This document shows, in pieces, positions 1 through 10,989 of a stretch of 64,000 nt of DNA (within the stretch, counting starts at the first letter, position 1; every line of letters begins with the position of its first letter). The notes beneath the pieces are model-generated. The model was not told the DNA's origin. It saw nothing but the letters and a program-made list of their open reading frames with translations, and did not search any database. Position numbers and translations under genes: made by a program. The DNA is from Hofstenia miamia (taxonomy: Eukaryota > Xenacoelomorpha > Acoela > Hofsteniidae), in assembly GCA_900660155.1 (NCBI GenBank), contig CABFPE010000242.1, positions 866,398 to 930,397 of the forward strand, in the 5' to 3' direction.

Positions 1-619
1 AGTTAAAGTAATTAATATTAAAGTCACCGAATATATTTAGAGAGTTATAATCACTACATATTTCAGATATTTCGTATATTTTATAATTTAAATATTCGAC
101 TAGGTAATTTTTATTTGGATTATAAGTTATGTTTATTAAATCTTTTTGGAACCAGTTTTCTATTGATTTTATTTCTATCCACAGCGATTCAAATATTTCG
201 TGATTAAGCTCATATTCAGATTTACGGGCTGGCTTTAAAAATTTTGGCACAATTATCATAAGTCCACCACCTCTACCTATTCGATTTTTAGTAAAAACCT
301 CAAAATATTGTCGATCTGGGTTAAACAAGTTAGGGTCGATATCAGGCTTAAGCCAAGTTTCTGTAATTATGAATATTGCATTTTTTCCAATTTTTGTAAT
401 TAATTTTAAGAAATCGTTTCTGTTTGCATTAAGACTTCCAGCGTTAATATATATATATTTGAAGTTATCAGAATAGTTTTTAAATTTGGGTTCAATTTCT
501 GTTTCACTTAGCATAGGACCTGGATTTGTTTCTATGTCACCAGAAAGGATTAATTTTAAAAGAAAAAAATACCTAGAAAGTTGTTTATAAATCAATGTAT
601 TTAATTTGGCAGTACACAT
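1..619 (-). CDS. LINE ORF2, N-terminal part: 2A-like leader plus APE endonuclease
   Basis: The translation starts MCTAKLNTLIYKQLSRYFF and then a leucine-rich stretch, with G27-D-I-E-T-N-P-G-P35 completing a 2A-like motif. Downstream are hallmarks of the endonuclease/exonuclease/phosphatase fold used by APE-type LINEs: ITETWLKPDI (the catalytic Glu region), GRGGGLMIIV, ESLWIEIK and NIFGDFNINYF (the Asp-Phe-Asn region). The frame is open for all 206 codons visible. The enzyme would nick target DNA to prime reverse transcription. The N-terminal leader is the portion a 2A event would separate from the enzyme. ATG 617-619 is the first ATG in this frame after the ORF1 stop, which is why I chose it. 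The frame is also open upstream, so a longer product made by reinitiation is possible. Confidence 0.8.
   Translation of the reverse strand, partial: MCTAKLNTLIYKQLSRYFFLLKLILSGDIETNPGPMLSETEIEPKFKNYSDNFKYIYINAGSLNANRNDFLKLITKIGKNAIFIITETWLKPDIDPNLFNPDRQYFEVFTKNRIGRGGGLMIIVPKFLKPARKSEYELNHEIFESLWIEIKSIENWFQKDLINITYNPNKNYLVEYLNYKIYEISEICSDYNSLNIFGDFNINYFN
515..541 (-). other. 2A-like ribosome-skipping motif (GDIETNPGP)
   Basis: Residues 27-35 of the LINE ORF2 spell G-D-I-E-T-N-P-G-P, which satisfies the D-(V/I)-E-x-N-P-G-P consensus of 2A peptides. It directly follows a hydrophobic leucine-rich stretch, as functional 2A sequences usually do. 2A-like sequences are known at the N-terminus of ORF2 in several APE-type LINEs. 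Activity of this copy is inferred, not shown. Confidence 0.8.
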
Positions 620-748
620 GTAGTAATCAAGATGTGAGTGTTTTCTGTGTTGTGTTTGGATGTGAGCATGTATATAATATATAGTTACATTTCGAAAAGC
701 AAAATATATAACTAAATAATAAATAAAAAATTTACCATTATGATTGAT

Positions 749-1181
749 TTAGACATTTTGAGGATAGATGGATGGGGTCGGAAGGAGACATCGACGCGTT
801 GAGGAGCTTGTGACTTTTGCATAAGAGATATAAGGAGCACGGAATGATGAGAGAGTGATTTGGCGTGGACTGAGATGATTCTTTAAGATATGAGTCATTT
901 GCTTGATTCCATTTCGAGAAAGATATATTCCGTCAAGGGCTAAGAGACTACTGTTGACAGTTCTGTGACGATAAGAATTTTTTGAAGACAGGGATGACGT
1001 TGAAGTTGCTTGATGACATACGCGATAGGACTTCGTTGAATTCGGCAATGATGTGATTTCGTTGTAATATTGAAGGCTTGCAGACAGGAGTGCTTTCTTT
1101 TTATCTTTGATTAAAGAAAACGCCGCATCGAGGGTAGGCGCGCCAGCGAATAGATTATCACGTATCGCTTCTGCGAGTGAG
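749..1181 (-). CDS. LINE ORF1, C-terminal part (esterase-like)
   Basis: This partial frame of about 144 codons ends at a TAA (749-751) just upstream of the LINE ORF2 on the same strand. It contains LLALDGIYLSRNGIKQM, which resembles the D-G-x-H-L-S/N-x-x-G block of SGNH/GDSL esterase domains in CR1-group ORF1 proteins. The position normally held by the catalytic His is Tyr here, so an active esterase is doubtful. The C-terminal tail is Ser/Thr/Arg-rich. The N-terminal side is cut at the N at 1182, where the sequence changes to mariner transposase. The apparent fusion of the two in one open frame is a join artefact, not a chimeric gene. Confidence 0.5.
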
Positions 1182-1182
1182 N
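1182..1182. other. Single-N join between LINE and mariner sequence
   Basis: One ambiguous base separates the LINE ORF1 from the C-terminus of a mariner transposase. The mariner's expected second terminal repeat does not appear on the LINE side, so this is probably a contig join rather than a natural insertion boundary. Confidence 0.6.
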
Positions 1183-2335
1183 ACAAGCATTTATCCTCAA
1201 ATATGTCACCACCAACTTCGACTAAATAGCTTAGTCTGACGCGAATATGTGCAACGGCAGAAGCAAGTTCATGTGGAGTGATTTCTCTGCATATATCAGT
1301 GATTCTCTTTTTCAATTCAGCAATAGACGCAGGCGAATTATAATGATAAATTTTGCTCTTCAGCCAGCCCCAAAACCAGTAATCCAGTGGGGACTTCTGG
1401 GTGGCCATGGAATGTCAGATCCCCTGCTAATGACTCGATGGGGAAACTGATCATTTAAAAATGTCCTCACCGATGTCGCAAAATGAGGTGCGGCACCGTC
1501 GTGCATAAAAATAATAATAATTACGTGATACTTCAGCATGGCCAGATAATTCTCAACATTAACCGTGCCATCAAAGAAGAATGGTTCCAGTCCGTATTGG
1601 CTGCTGAATCTCATTCAGACAGTAATGTGAGGCGAGTGGAGAGGGCGCGATTGTACAGCATGGGGATTACTGTCAGCCCAGATGCGGCAGTTGTGTCTAT
1701 GGATTGTACCATTCAATGAGAAGTTCGATTCATCACTCCATAGGATGTTACAAAGTTGATCATCATTTTCGTCTAACCACTGGGCAAATTCAAGCCGCTT
1801 CTCTTTGTCACCTTCCCCTAATTGTTGATGTAATGCAAGTTTGTAGGGCCACATANCAGTTGTGTCTATGAATTGTACCATTCAATGAGAAGTTCGATTA
1901 ATCACTCCATATGATGTTACACAGTTGATCATCATTTTCGTCTAACCGCTGGGCAAATTCAAGCCGCTTCTCTTTGTCACCTTCCTCTAATTGTTGATGT
2001 AATGCAAATTTGTAGGGCCATATACGTAGAGAACATCTTGCTATTTTATGCACTGATGTCTTTGTAATGCCAGTTTCAACGGATAAACGGCGTACAGATG
2101 TATTGCCCGATGACGAAGCAATTCCTTGTTGAACTTTAACGACATCACCATTCTCCAGAGATGGCCTGCCTGAACGTGGTTTATCATGAAGGCTGCCTGT
2201 TTCATAGAATTTTTCCATTAGTTTGTAGACAGTAGCGGAGGAAAATGGATCTTTGATCATGTTGTCTACATTTAAATTCACGTAAGGCATTAGTAGCACT
2301 CTTGTCACAGCGAATATAGCATTCCAGCAACTCAA
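1183..2335 (-). pseudogene. Mariner-type transposase, broken
   Basis: Fragments occur in the expected order on the minus strand. A helix-turn-helix region (KPRSGRPSLENGDVV, then VRRLSVETGITKTSVHKI) is followed by WPYKFALHQQLEEGDKEKR, then IIWSD joined to ESNFSLNGTIHRHN (first catalytic Asp), FMHDGAAPHFATSV (second Asp), and SPLDYWFWGWLKSKIY (third Asp) ending GGDIFEDKC. The pieces lie in more than one frame: a frame change occurs near the third Asp, around 1380-1410, and the duplicated 168-bp block adds another break. All three acidic residues are still visible, but no single frame spans them. The WPYK-ALHQ style is shared with the element at 20.5-21.8 kb, so the two are probably related. Confidence 0.85.
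1688..2024. repeat. 168-bp direct duplication around a single N (1856)
   Basis: Bases 1688-1855 and 1857-2024 are near copies that differ at roughly eight positions. They both encode the same transposase segment. The N exactly between them points to two contig ends, alleles or repeat copies laid side by side. Confidence 0.7.
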
Positions 2336-2507
2336 TTTTACTCGTGAGATCCATTCAATTGATAAAAAACAAGTGACACGTAGCTGCAGCTTAAATACAA
2401 TATTGTCATGACGAACTACCCGTCATGTTGCTAAAAATAGCATATTACATCAATGTGACATACTTACACCCGTTTATAATTGTGCCTGACTTTACGGACA
2501 CCCGGTA

Positions 2508-3851
2508 TATGCATAACTCATTTTTTAGGAAAATTCACAAAATCTCTGGAGTTGCATAGAGAATTATCTCATTTATAAACAGTCCAAATTTCATATCAGT
2601 TGCACTCTTATATCTCAAAAAATTTATGACGTTAGTGGACAAACCTGAATATTCGAAAAACGGCTATTAAAAGTCTGTGCATTGTTCATTAGGTATCAAA
2701 GTTATTAACAACTGTTCTGTACATGATTTTATTTGATTGGTTTTGTTTTACAATCTTGTAAGTCCTCTTAGAATGCACCAGATTCATATGAATTTTTTCA
2801 GATAGGCCATGTATAACTCAAGTTATTTGAATATGTAATGAGTGGAAAACAAAGGGAAACATTAAGTTTTTATAAATTTAATTGCTAATTACTGCTAAAA
2901 TATGGAATAAAAAGTATAATAATGGTAACACATTGAAGAATAGTTTTGGTCAAAAACATAAAATTTGATTTTTTGGGGGAAAAGAGTGTATTTTCTGTTG
3001 GGCACTCTCTTATGTTAAAGCATTTAAATTAAGGGTGACAAACTCAATTCATTTGATAACCATGGACTAATTACCACTATTAATTAGTCTACATTATTCT
3101 TATTTAGTAAAAATCGTAAATGTTGTAAAAGTGTAGTCATTGCATGTTCATCATTATTCAGAGATGTCTGCCCCTCGATTAATTGGCAAAAACACTTGCT
3201 GATGGTGATTTGAGTCAGATTGCAATCACCAAAAGCTAATTGCAGCCTTTCAGCGGACCGGGTTGGTGTTTCACCTTTGAATAAAATACAGGATCAATAT
3301 TTAGTCATGCTGTCAATTCAGACATGCTCACAAGTTAGGAATCAAACAACGTAACGAACTTTTGATACGCCTCTCATACAAAATATTTAACTTTAACACT
3401 GAGTAGTAACACTGACGAGACAGCATCAATGGAATAAATTGAAACATGCTGAAAGTAAACTTTTCAGTCTGTTGAATTTGTATTTCAAACATATTTGCCT
3501 AGGTATCATAGCTAATTACGTAAATGAATCTTTCTATCAGTTATTTCAATTAATTGACGTTATGCAAACCGGGAATTCTAAATATATAACATAAAAATTT
3601 CATTTTGAAACACACATAGAATCATAATATAAAATAAAGTGCATTGTACAGAGATATTCGAGAAAAAAATGTCTGCAATTGTTCATATCTTTGAATGATC
3701 TCTTAGTTGAATCTAATTAAAAACAAACAAGCCCGACGCGCATGTATCAATGACGTTCTCAAATGCGTCAAACCGAGTTTCAGATCAGAAATGACCCTCT
3801 TACTGGTTGCAGTAGAGCATGGAGAATGTAGGAGTAATAATATATAGTGCT
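2508..3851. other. Non-coding, AT-rich; nothing recognised
   Basis: No coding frame with a recognisable protein, terminal repeat or RNA gene was seen between the mariner and the piggyBac. Confidence 0.5.
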
Positions 3852-3896
3852 TTAACCCTTTGAATACCAAGCTCCAAATACTCTTAATAATACCAA

Positions 3897-3917
3897 GGGT
3901 GGTCAAAATGACCACCC
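3897..3917. repeat. Subterminal hairpin, left end of piggyBac
   Basis: GGGTGGTC and GACCACCC form a perfect 8-bp stem around the loop AAAAT. A near-identical hairpin sits at the right end (6160-6182, one stem mismatch). Paired subterminal palindromes are likely transposase-binding or structural sites; that role is inferred. Confidence 0.7.
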
Positions 3918-4072
3918 CACACATTTTTGACCTATCTTCTAATTCCCGCATTTTGAATCCAATATTGAGTAAAAATAACAAATATCATTAAATATTTATT
4001 GAGATAACCAAGCAATAACATTCCTAATATCAAAAAATAACGATTCTTTCGCTTAGAAAAACACATGTGAAT

Positions 4073-5882
4073 TCATTGACCTGTGCATCCAACGCACTCG
4101 GCAACTACATCAATGGCATGCTGCTTGCAAACATACCTATGACAATGACGGCAAATTCCCCGGGCTCTATTTGCTTGCCTCGCCGTCTTGGATACTTTGC
4201 AGACATCACAGCGCTTTCTTGAAGGGTCTTCGTTTGAGAAATTAATTGATGCCGGTATCTCTTGAATACATAGAAATTTTTTTATCAATTGTATCAAGTC
4301 GATATGTAGACCGACAGGGTTTTCCAGTCGATTCTGCACATGCTCATGACACAATGATTTTGCTAAGGAAAGTATCATGTAGCGTGATGGTGCTTGCACG
4401 CCTGTTTCGGTCGTCGGTCCAATTTGGAATCAAGAAGGACATCAGGGTTGCAGAATTGATGGCGGTGATATCAAGCAGATTTTGGAAATGTACAACTGGC
4501 CAGCGATATACTTTGCTTCGTGTAGTGTAAGTGTTTTGTCATTTTTTCCAATAAATTTTAAATAAATTTTTTCTTTATTAAAAATTAAAATTCTTTTCTT
4601 TTTTGTGTTGCCTCAATGCATTACTTGCCGTTTTTATGGAAAGGTGGAAAGGAAAAAGAAATTAGGGTTGCGTTGCCTGGTAACTCACCATCGTACACTG
4701 TTTCTCTGAACCACCAAACAGAAACTGTGAATCCAAAACATCTTTTCTTTGATGAAGTACTGGTGCGATATCTCTTTTATTTGACATCAGTGTTCCTAGG
4801 TAAGTCAGTTGGTAGTCACGAAGCAATTTTGTAGCACATTGAAGGCTCTTGAAATAACGATCGCCCGTGACATTTCTTCCAGATAGTCGGAATGGTGAAA
4901 CTAGGTTTTCTACAAGAGCCTGTGATTTGTTCGCTTCCTTGTGAAGAGCAGCACTTTGAGGATCACTGGGTCGTTTGGTCGAAGGTGAACCTTTGAAGAA
5001 ATACCTGTAATTAGCGTCGGCTGACCATCGAATCATTTCGCCGAACTTGCCAGGCTTCATGGGATAGTAAACACGATTCGGTGACCTACAGCGCGAGGCG
5101 ATAAGCTGTTCATCAACAGTAATACAGTCACTTGCATTGAAGAACGTCGGTAATAAAGAATTCCAATCTTCGAAGATCTCTCTAAAAGCAGTAAATGGAT
5201 CCCTGCTTTTACGGTCAGCTCTGTCTTCTGCACTATCAAAACGTAGACACTTCAGCCAAATTTGAAAATGATTGCGACTTATGACAGTCCGGTAAAATGG
5301 GGCTGCTTCTTCTGAGAAAAGATCAGGCAGAAATATCTGAGAATCATGACTCGCCCCTCTATACAACATAAAGCCAATTACTGCTTTCAATGATGAAAGA
5401 GTAAAATGATGAGCCTCAATTCCCAAAGTATCCGCTTTTTCTTTAGAATAGTTCACTATCTTTTGAAGATGCTCATCGGGAAAGAATAGATTCCATATTT
5501 CTATGAGAGTTTTTGCTCTTCTGGCGGCTGCCGTGGGCCCAGCTTGTTGATGAATGATGTCAGCCTGTCTCCTGCGGCCTTGATTTGGAGGGTCTGTGCT
5601 CCACACCTGTCCATTCTTATCAACAAATTCGTTTTGGTGTTGACCTACTTCATGCAGACGTCTATCAGAGAAGGCAGCGCCCCGCCCTCTTCCAAAAGAA
5701 GTCTGTGGTTCAGGTGATGAACTTTCCTGTTCCATTTGGATATCATGAAGCTCCTCAATGTCAGCAACTTCATCTTCTGATTCACTTCCTTCTGAGGCCT
5801 CATCATTCTCATCTTCGATTTCCAATTGTCTTAGAGCATCAAGCATAGCCGCTCTTCTTGGTCTACTGTCACCTGACGCCAT
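4073..5882 (-). pseudogene. piggyBac transposase, internally deleted
   Basis: The ATG at 5880-5882 opens a frame of about 400 codons. It has an acidic N-terminus (SEGSESEDEVADIEELHD), the DDE block ITVDEQLIASRCRSP (first Asp) with YYPMKPGKFGEMIRW, and NVTGDRYFKSLQCATKLL (second Asp). The frame breaks down near 4689, after GGSEKQCTM. It resumes around 4530 at TYTTRSKVYRWPVVHF and DITAINSATL. The segment that should carry the KGGVD block and the third catalytic Asp is missing and is replaced by AT-rich filler. A further frameshift lies near 4400. Beyond it is a normal C-terminal cysteine-rich zinc domain (CDVCK...CRHCHRYVCKQH...CVGC). The product cannot be catalytically active, although the ends could still be moved by another transposase. 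Confidence 0.9.
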
Positions 5883-6200
5883 TACACAATTTTCTAAATT
5901 TTCACTTGATTTTATGATAGCGAAGGAATGTTGATAGAGTCTTCAACCATGCGACGCGAACGAATGACAAACAAGGTGAATAAGCTACTACAGAGAAAGC
6001 TTGATTGATCGGAGAATGTTATATGCGTCACTACAAAATCAAAGAAGTCAATAGAGAGTGAACACACACATGTATGACGTGTCAAATGACCCGGTTGACA
6101 GTCACGGAGTGAAAACATCAGAGGATAAATAGTTTTGTTGGAATTTTAAAAAATATCCAGGGTTGGTCGTTTTGACCACCCTTGGTATGCAAAGGGTTAA

Positions 6201-7227
6201 AAGCATCATCAACCGCAGTTAGATTAGATTTCTCTCTGTAAATATGCACACTAGCAATATCCCCATGGCAATGGTGCTTTTTTTAATTCAGTTTTGATTT
6301 CAGTCTGTTCATTCAGAACATGAAATTAGCAACACTCAGCTCTGATTAGATAAGGGTCAGGTTTACAAGCTCAGTAATTGAATTCAGCACGTCGATTTCA
6401 AGATGTTCATATAGGATGAGAATGAAAGGCTACATTTCCTGAATGAGCATTACATTACTTTCGCAGTTCTCAAGTGCATCAACAAGTACCAATTGATACT
6501 GGTGATAATAACAACATACATATCATGGCCAAGTCTGCTTTCCAGATATCATGCTAGGTTCATCATAGCACTGACTCAAAATTTTTGAGCTCTTTAGATT
6601 GTTAGCTTCAAAACTTTCCAGTAGTTGATTAGTTGACATCAATATTACACAATTCTGTCTTATCAATTAGTGCGGCAAAGACAACGCATAATTTTATAAC
6701 CAGTGACGCATCTTTGTTACAATTAACTTTAGTATGAACTATGGATCACCAATCTTTTCTTTAATTGATCTTCTGATAGCACTTCCTATGCAATATATGA
6801 TATCATTTGGATACCCTGCTGGCGATAACTACCTTAGTCAATATTTTTGAAATGAATAAATTTATTTATGTTTGGAGATGCATTCACAATTGTTGGAGAC
6901 CAACGCACCCCGTGCATCCCTTGGTTATGGTTCTGCTCAGCAGATCCTGCTGGAACTCCAGGAAGCATCTTTCACTGACACACCTTTAGAATTTAGTTAG
7001 TCAGCAAATGAAGATCATAATCTATTGTATAAATCCCTTAAAATGCTGCGGATACTTGAACAAAATTCTTCGAAAGTGGATTTCAAAATAAAAAAATGGT
7101 ATATTTTCATTACGAACATAAGGGCCTTATATATCCCAGCTATAAAATAGTAAGCAAAATTAGTATGGCACGTGGCGGCATAATTAAATTCTATTCTCAG
7201 GAAGATATAATTTAAAACGCAAACTAC
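6201..7227. other. Non-coding; nothing recognised
   Basis: No gene or repeat could be supported. Short frames here have no recognisable domains. Confidence 0.45.
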
Positions 7228-7235
7228 TTCACTAG

Positions 7236-7480
7236 TAATGGCGTACGCAAAGGGGGGACATGGTGGAATGTACCTGCGTCAGGGTTTCAAATTTAATTTT
7301 GACTGGTTAAATCAAAAAATTTTTGGTAAAAATAGTAAAAAATTTAAAATCTTAGATCGTGAAATGCATTTTAGGCTCTACTTTCTCAATATTTTTAAAA
7401 ATTTTCACGGAGCTTCTCCCTGCATTTGGTCATGATTAAGATGTCCCCTCCCGCATCAGAAAATCCTGCGTACGCCCCTG
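7236..7480. mobile_element. hAT-type MITE with perfect 8-bp target duplication
   Basis: The element is 245 bp and flanked on both sides by TTCACTAG (7228-7235 and 7481-7488), an 8-bp target duplication typical of hAT transposons. Read inward from the right the terminus is CAGGGGCGTACGCAGG; the left reads TAATGGCGTACGCAAA, so GGCGTACGCA is shared and the outermost bases have decayed. It has no coding capacity. A second member of the family is at 57119-57342. Confidence 0.85.
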
Positions 7481-7488
7481 TTCACTAG

Positions 7489-10400
7489 CATTAAATTTTA
7501 TTATCCATTGAGCGACAAACACAGATTGAAACTCGCTTCTCGATCTCTACTAGTATAAAATTGTGCTGATGGTGGAGCGGTCCCACGAGTCCGCCATTAG
7601 TTTAGAGGTTCAAAATCTATATTTATCGTGGTACATAGACTGTTAGCATTCTTTCATTAAACTGATCAATAAAATATTGTTTTAATGTATTACGAAAGTG
7701 GTAGAGAAATTCAATATTTTAATTTCAAGTCTTACAATATGAGCTTATTGCAATATATGTGCTTGTGTGCTTGCACCTAAACTCCTCACAATTGCACTAA
7801 GTGTTAGCATTTTATCCTTTGTCCCTACTTATCGTTCTGGTAATATAGTTAGTTCTATTGCAGCCATAAAGACGAAAGCTAGAACATAGACTAAACGTTT
7901 ACAATGATCTTAGACTGGCTCTTACTGATATTAAGCCTACTATCAATAATTTCCCAATCAATATCGAGGTCAGGTCAGTTACTAGAAATTTTGAAATTCA
8001 GTTTAATCTGAAATTTTACTGTTTTGTTTGAATTTGATAAATGTTTGTATAAATGTATAATGAGTAAGTTGTATCCACGAAAACTTTAACTACTCTGTAT
8101 ATATACCTAGTAGTAAAACTAGTTTGTTTTGGGAGTTATGGGTCCAATGCATATTAGATATGCACAAGTGAAATTCAAAGCTGTTGAACATTATTTATAA
8201 TAAAGACGTTCAAAAACAGACATGAGAACAACAAAATGAAGGGAATATAATTTTGTCTAAATACGTTCTTCTTGTCAAGAATGACAGAATTGATGTTCTA
8301 GCTGTTGAATGTTTTCGTGTGCTGTGCTATATAATGCCGATTCGGTTTACATATCATTGCAGTAAAATACATCCTAAACATATTTAGTAGGTCTAATAAT
8401 AATAATAATCCTATCTCCGCCGGGGAGGTGCTTCCTACTGCTATGTTTATTATCCGAAAGATTTGCACCTAATTTTTTTACTTTTCTTAAAAATATTTTT
8501 TTATTTTTTGAGATATATTCATTTTATTGCATAAAACCAATATTTTATTTATTTTATCCTGCAATCGATAACTTATTCCGTGAATGTTTGTTTATATATA
8601 TTAATATTTTCGTACTTAGCCAAGAGCGTGCCAAATTTCGGTGTCATTGTTATGGAAACATATATTTTTCAAATTTTTTGATTCTGAAGTCGTGGCCATG
8701 ATAATGTCAGAGCATCAGAATGTCGTTATTTTTTATTCTCTTTGTATTCAGCTATATGTAAGCTGTAGCCCTGCAATGATTTGCTGCTTGGTGATTGATC
8801 TCCTCGAATGATCATTTGTAATGCGTTTATGTGAATATTAGGTAATGAGGGAAGTTCTGGTGAATAAAATCAATTTTTCAGAAGACGAATGTGCTTTATA
8901 AAACGGACTACACTGTATTAATTGACTATTTTTTCAAAAGCACTGTTTTGCGTGGAAATATTAAAAACAGTTTCTTGCTACATAGCAATGCCAAGAAATG
9001 ATTTTTCAAAATTTGGATAGAAAGGAATTATGTAAAATGTGATTTGCATTTATAAACAATCTGAATATTTAAAAAATAACATATACTACAAAATCGTTTA
9101 CTTCTCGTTCAAAATCATGAATTTTTGTACAAAACTAAAGCTATTTAACAAGACGACTGCCGGGTAACAATATAAACTACACACAAATTATTCACTGACA
9201 CAATCAATTTTCTGAGGATGTGATTAAAATTACAAAACCAATACAAACTAATTCATCTTAGCACAGTGTTTAAGGCAATGAGATTTATCATTTTTAAAGC
9301 AAAAATGTTTTTGTTACATAAATACTTTCTAAATGTAACATATAGACATAATTTAGAATACAATATACGTATGACTCCATTACAAATATCATGCCTATTA
9401 GAGGTAGTTGTTTGATATACATTCTTACGTTATAATGGCGGGTAAATCAAGATTTAATTTATTTCGAAATTAGAAATGTTCAAAGCATTCAATACCCTGT
9501 CGACCATGAGGAAAGAGTTTCACATAAATACAATTTCTTACAGACTTACAAATTAATTACTTAGAAATGGCCATTGAATGTATTCTTAGAAAATCGTTCT
9601 GAATGGAGTTTCTAACGCCTACGTTGCAAACGTAGAATGACGAACTTGATCTGAAGCAGATGTGCGTTTGCAACTTCTTTTTCTCAAGTGTAAATGCAAT
9701 GTCCGTGAGGTATGGGTTAATAGCAACTGTAGTATCAGCATCTCGAAATATAGTGACGTTCGCGATGAGATCTTCCGAACTTTGTATCTCACAGTTATTC
9801 ATTTTTGACCGCGTATATTTCTAAATTAATTCTGTATTAAAATTTGCGCTACTGTTAACAAAGCTCAAATTAAACATCTTGTTTTCATTCATTAAGCAAT
9901 AAATTACTGCATGCGTCGTTAACTTTGGCGGGAACTAGCGCCATAATATCACCATTTTGGCTATTTTACAATCATCTAGTAATATTTTAAACACTAAGTA
10001 AGCCACGTGGTACTGCGCAAGCGGTAAAAATACATATGCAATTAGTATTTAACACATTTTTGAGCTTACAAGCCACATGAATAATCTTTAGAGTTGATCT
10101 ATTACCGCGGATATATAGGACTATCGCTTGTAAATTATTTGGTAAAATGAATACCTACAATAACTTGAATTTTTATTGCTAATATTTTGAGTATTTTGAA
10201 CATATTTATCCTACACATGATCATGTTAGTGATGAGCGATTTTATGATATGGTTTTCCCTAAGGATTTCAGTGAATTTCTTGCTATTTAACTTGATACAC
10301 TTGAATATTTTGCTCTATTTAAGAAGTAATCGGGTGTCGGGTCTTTGATTTCCAAGTTTGGTCGTGCTTTAGTGACATTAATTATTAGTCGCAGCTGAAT

Positions 10401-10985
10401 ATAATTAAAGAGAATTTATCCAAGTGCTCATTAATCCTTTAATTTTTTTAGAAGAACTATTTTTAATTAATAGTGATATTTTATTGAGTTATTATCACAG
10501 AGTAGTAGTTTTTCAGACTGATCGGACCATTAAAATTTATTTGTTAATTGGGGTTCTTGCTTGCAACTTCTGATACTAATAATGGGTATCCATGTTGAAT
10601 CAGATAGTGCCGAGATGCGATTCTGGCAGGAATGTTTTGAAGTTGTCATTGCAAAGTAGTAAGAACTAGGCTTGTCTGTCGAATGCAATTCAGTTGCAAG
10701 CAAATGATGCCCGGGTGAATTCTGTCACCAATCACGGATGCCACAGTGGCGGTAAACAGAGTTGACAGAAAGTTTAATTCTCCTAGTATCGCTAATGAGT
10801 GCGAAAGGCTTGCAACTGTATGTTGTATTTAATCATTGCGAGGCAATGGTTTGACATACCGCACCGCATCTACAAACTTTATATTTCTGCACCTCTTATG
10901 CGTAAGCTCCCGGATGTCCTTTAAAATGGACACACCAATTTGCCTCATTTTTGAACAATTTTTTCAAGCCTATTGGGAAATTTCG
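7489..10985. other. Non-coding, AT-rich; only a short AAT repeat
   Basis: A short AAT run lies near 8395-8411, next to a GC-richer patch (CCTATCTCCGCCGGGGAGG) that could be the tail of an old retroposon. Nothing else was recognised over about 3.5 kb. Confidence 0.45.
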
Positions 10986-10989
10986 AAAT

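Larger units (their letters stand above)
1..1181 (-). mobile_element. CR1/L2-like non-LTR retrotransposon (LINE), 5' half, running off the window
   Basis: Read on the minus strand, this stretch holds the C-terminal part of a first ORF (stop at 749-751), a spacer of about 130 bases, then the start of a second ORF (ATG at 617-619) that is open to the window edge. The second ORF begins with a hydrophobic leader and a 2A-like peptide and continues into an APE-type endonuclease. The first ORF ends with a segment resembling the esterase domain found in ORF1 of CR1-group elements. That two-ORF order fits the CR1/L2 group. The ORF1 end is joined to an unrelated mariner through a single N at 1182, so the true 5' end of the LINE is not visible. 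The reverse transcriptase would lie beyond base 1. Confidence 0.8.
1183..2505 (-). mobile_element. Tc1/mariner-superfamily transposon, one end present
   Basis: The transposase end nearest 2505 is intact: reading inward on the minus strand the terminus is CCGGGTGTCCGTAAAGTCAG, abutted by TA at 2506-2507, the usual target dinucleotide. The opposite terminal inverted repeat is missing because the sequence stops at the N at 1182. The body encodes a broken transposase. A segment of about 168 bp inside it is present twice (1688-1855 and 1857-2024) around a single N at 1856, with about 5% difference between the copies. Confidence 0.85.
3856..6196 (-). mobile_element. piggyBac transposon with TTAA target sites
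   Basis: Both ends are visible. The left end is TTAA (3852-3855) followed by CCCTTTGAATACCA; the right end, read inward, is CCCTTTGCATACCAAGGGTG, abutted by TTAA (6197-6200). TTAA duplication and CCC termini are diagnostic of piggyBac. Just inside each end is a hairpin, GGGTGGTC-loop-GACCACCC. At the left end an extra stretch of about 27 bases separates the terminal 14 bases from this hairpin. The element carries one transposase gene on the minus strand, which has lost an internal segment. Confidence 0.93.

Noticed and set aside
749-1408. 219-codon open frame that fuses mariner and LINE sequence
   Set aside because: The two parts meet at the N at 1182 and belong to unrelated elements.
4683-4689. 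GTGAGT splice donor in the piggyBac gene
   Set aside because: Splicing here would still lack the conserved third-Asp segment, so it marks a deletion edge, not a working intron.
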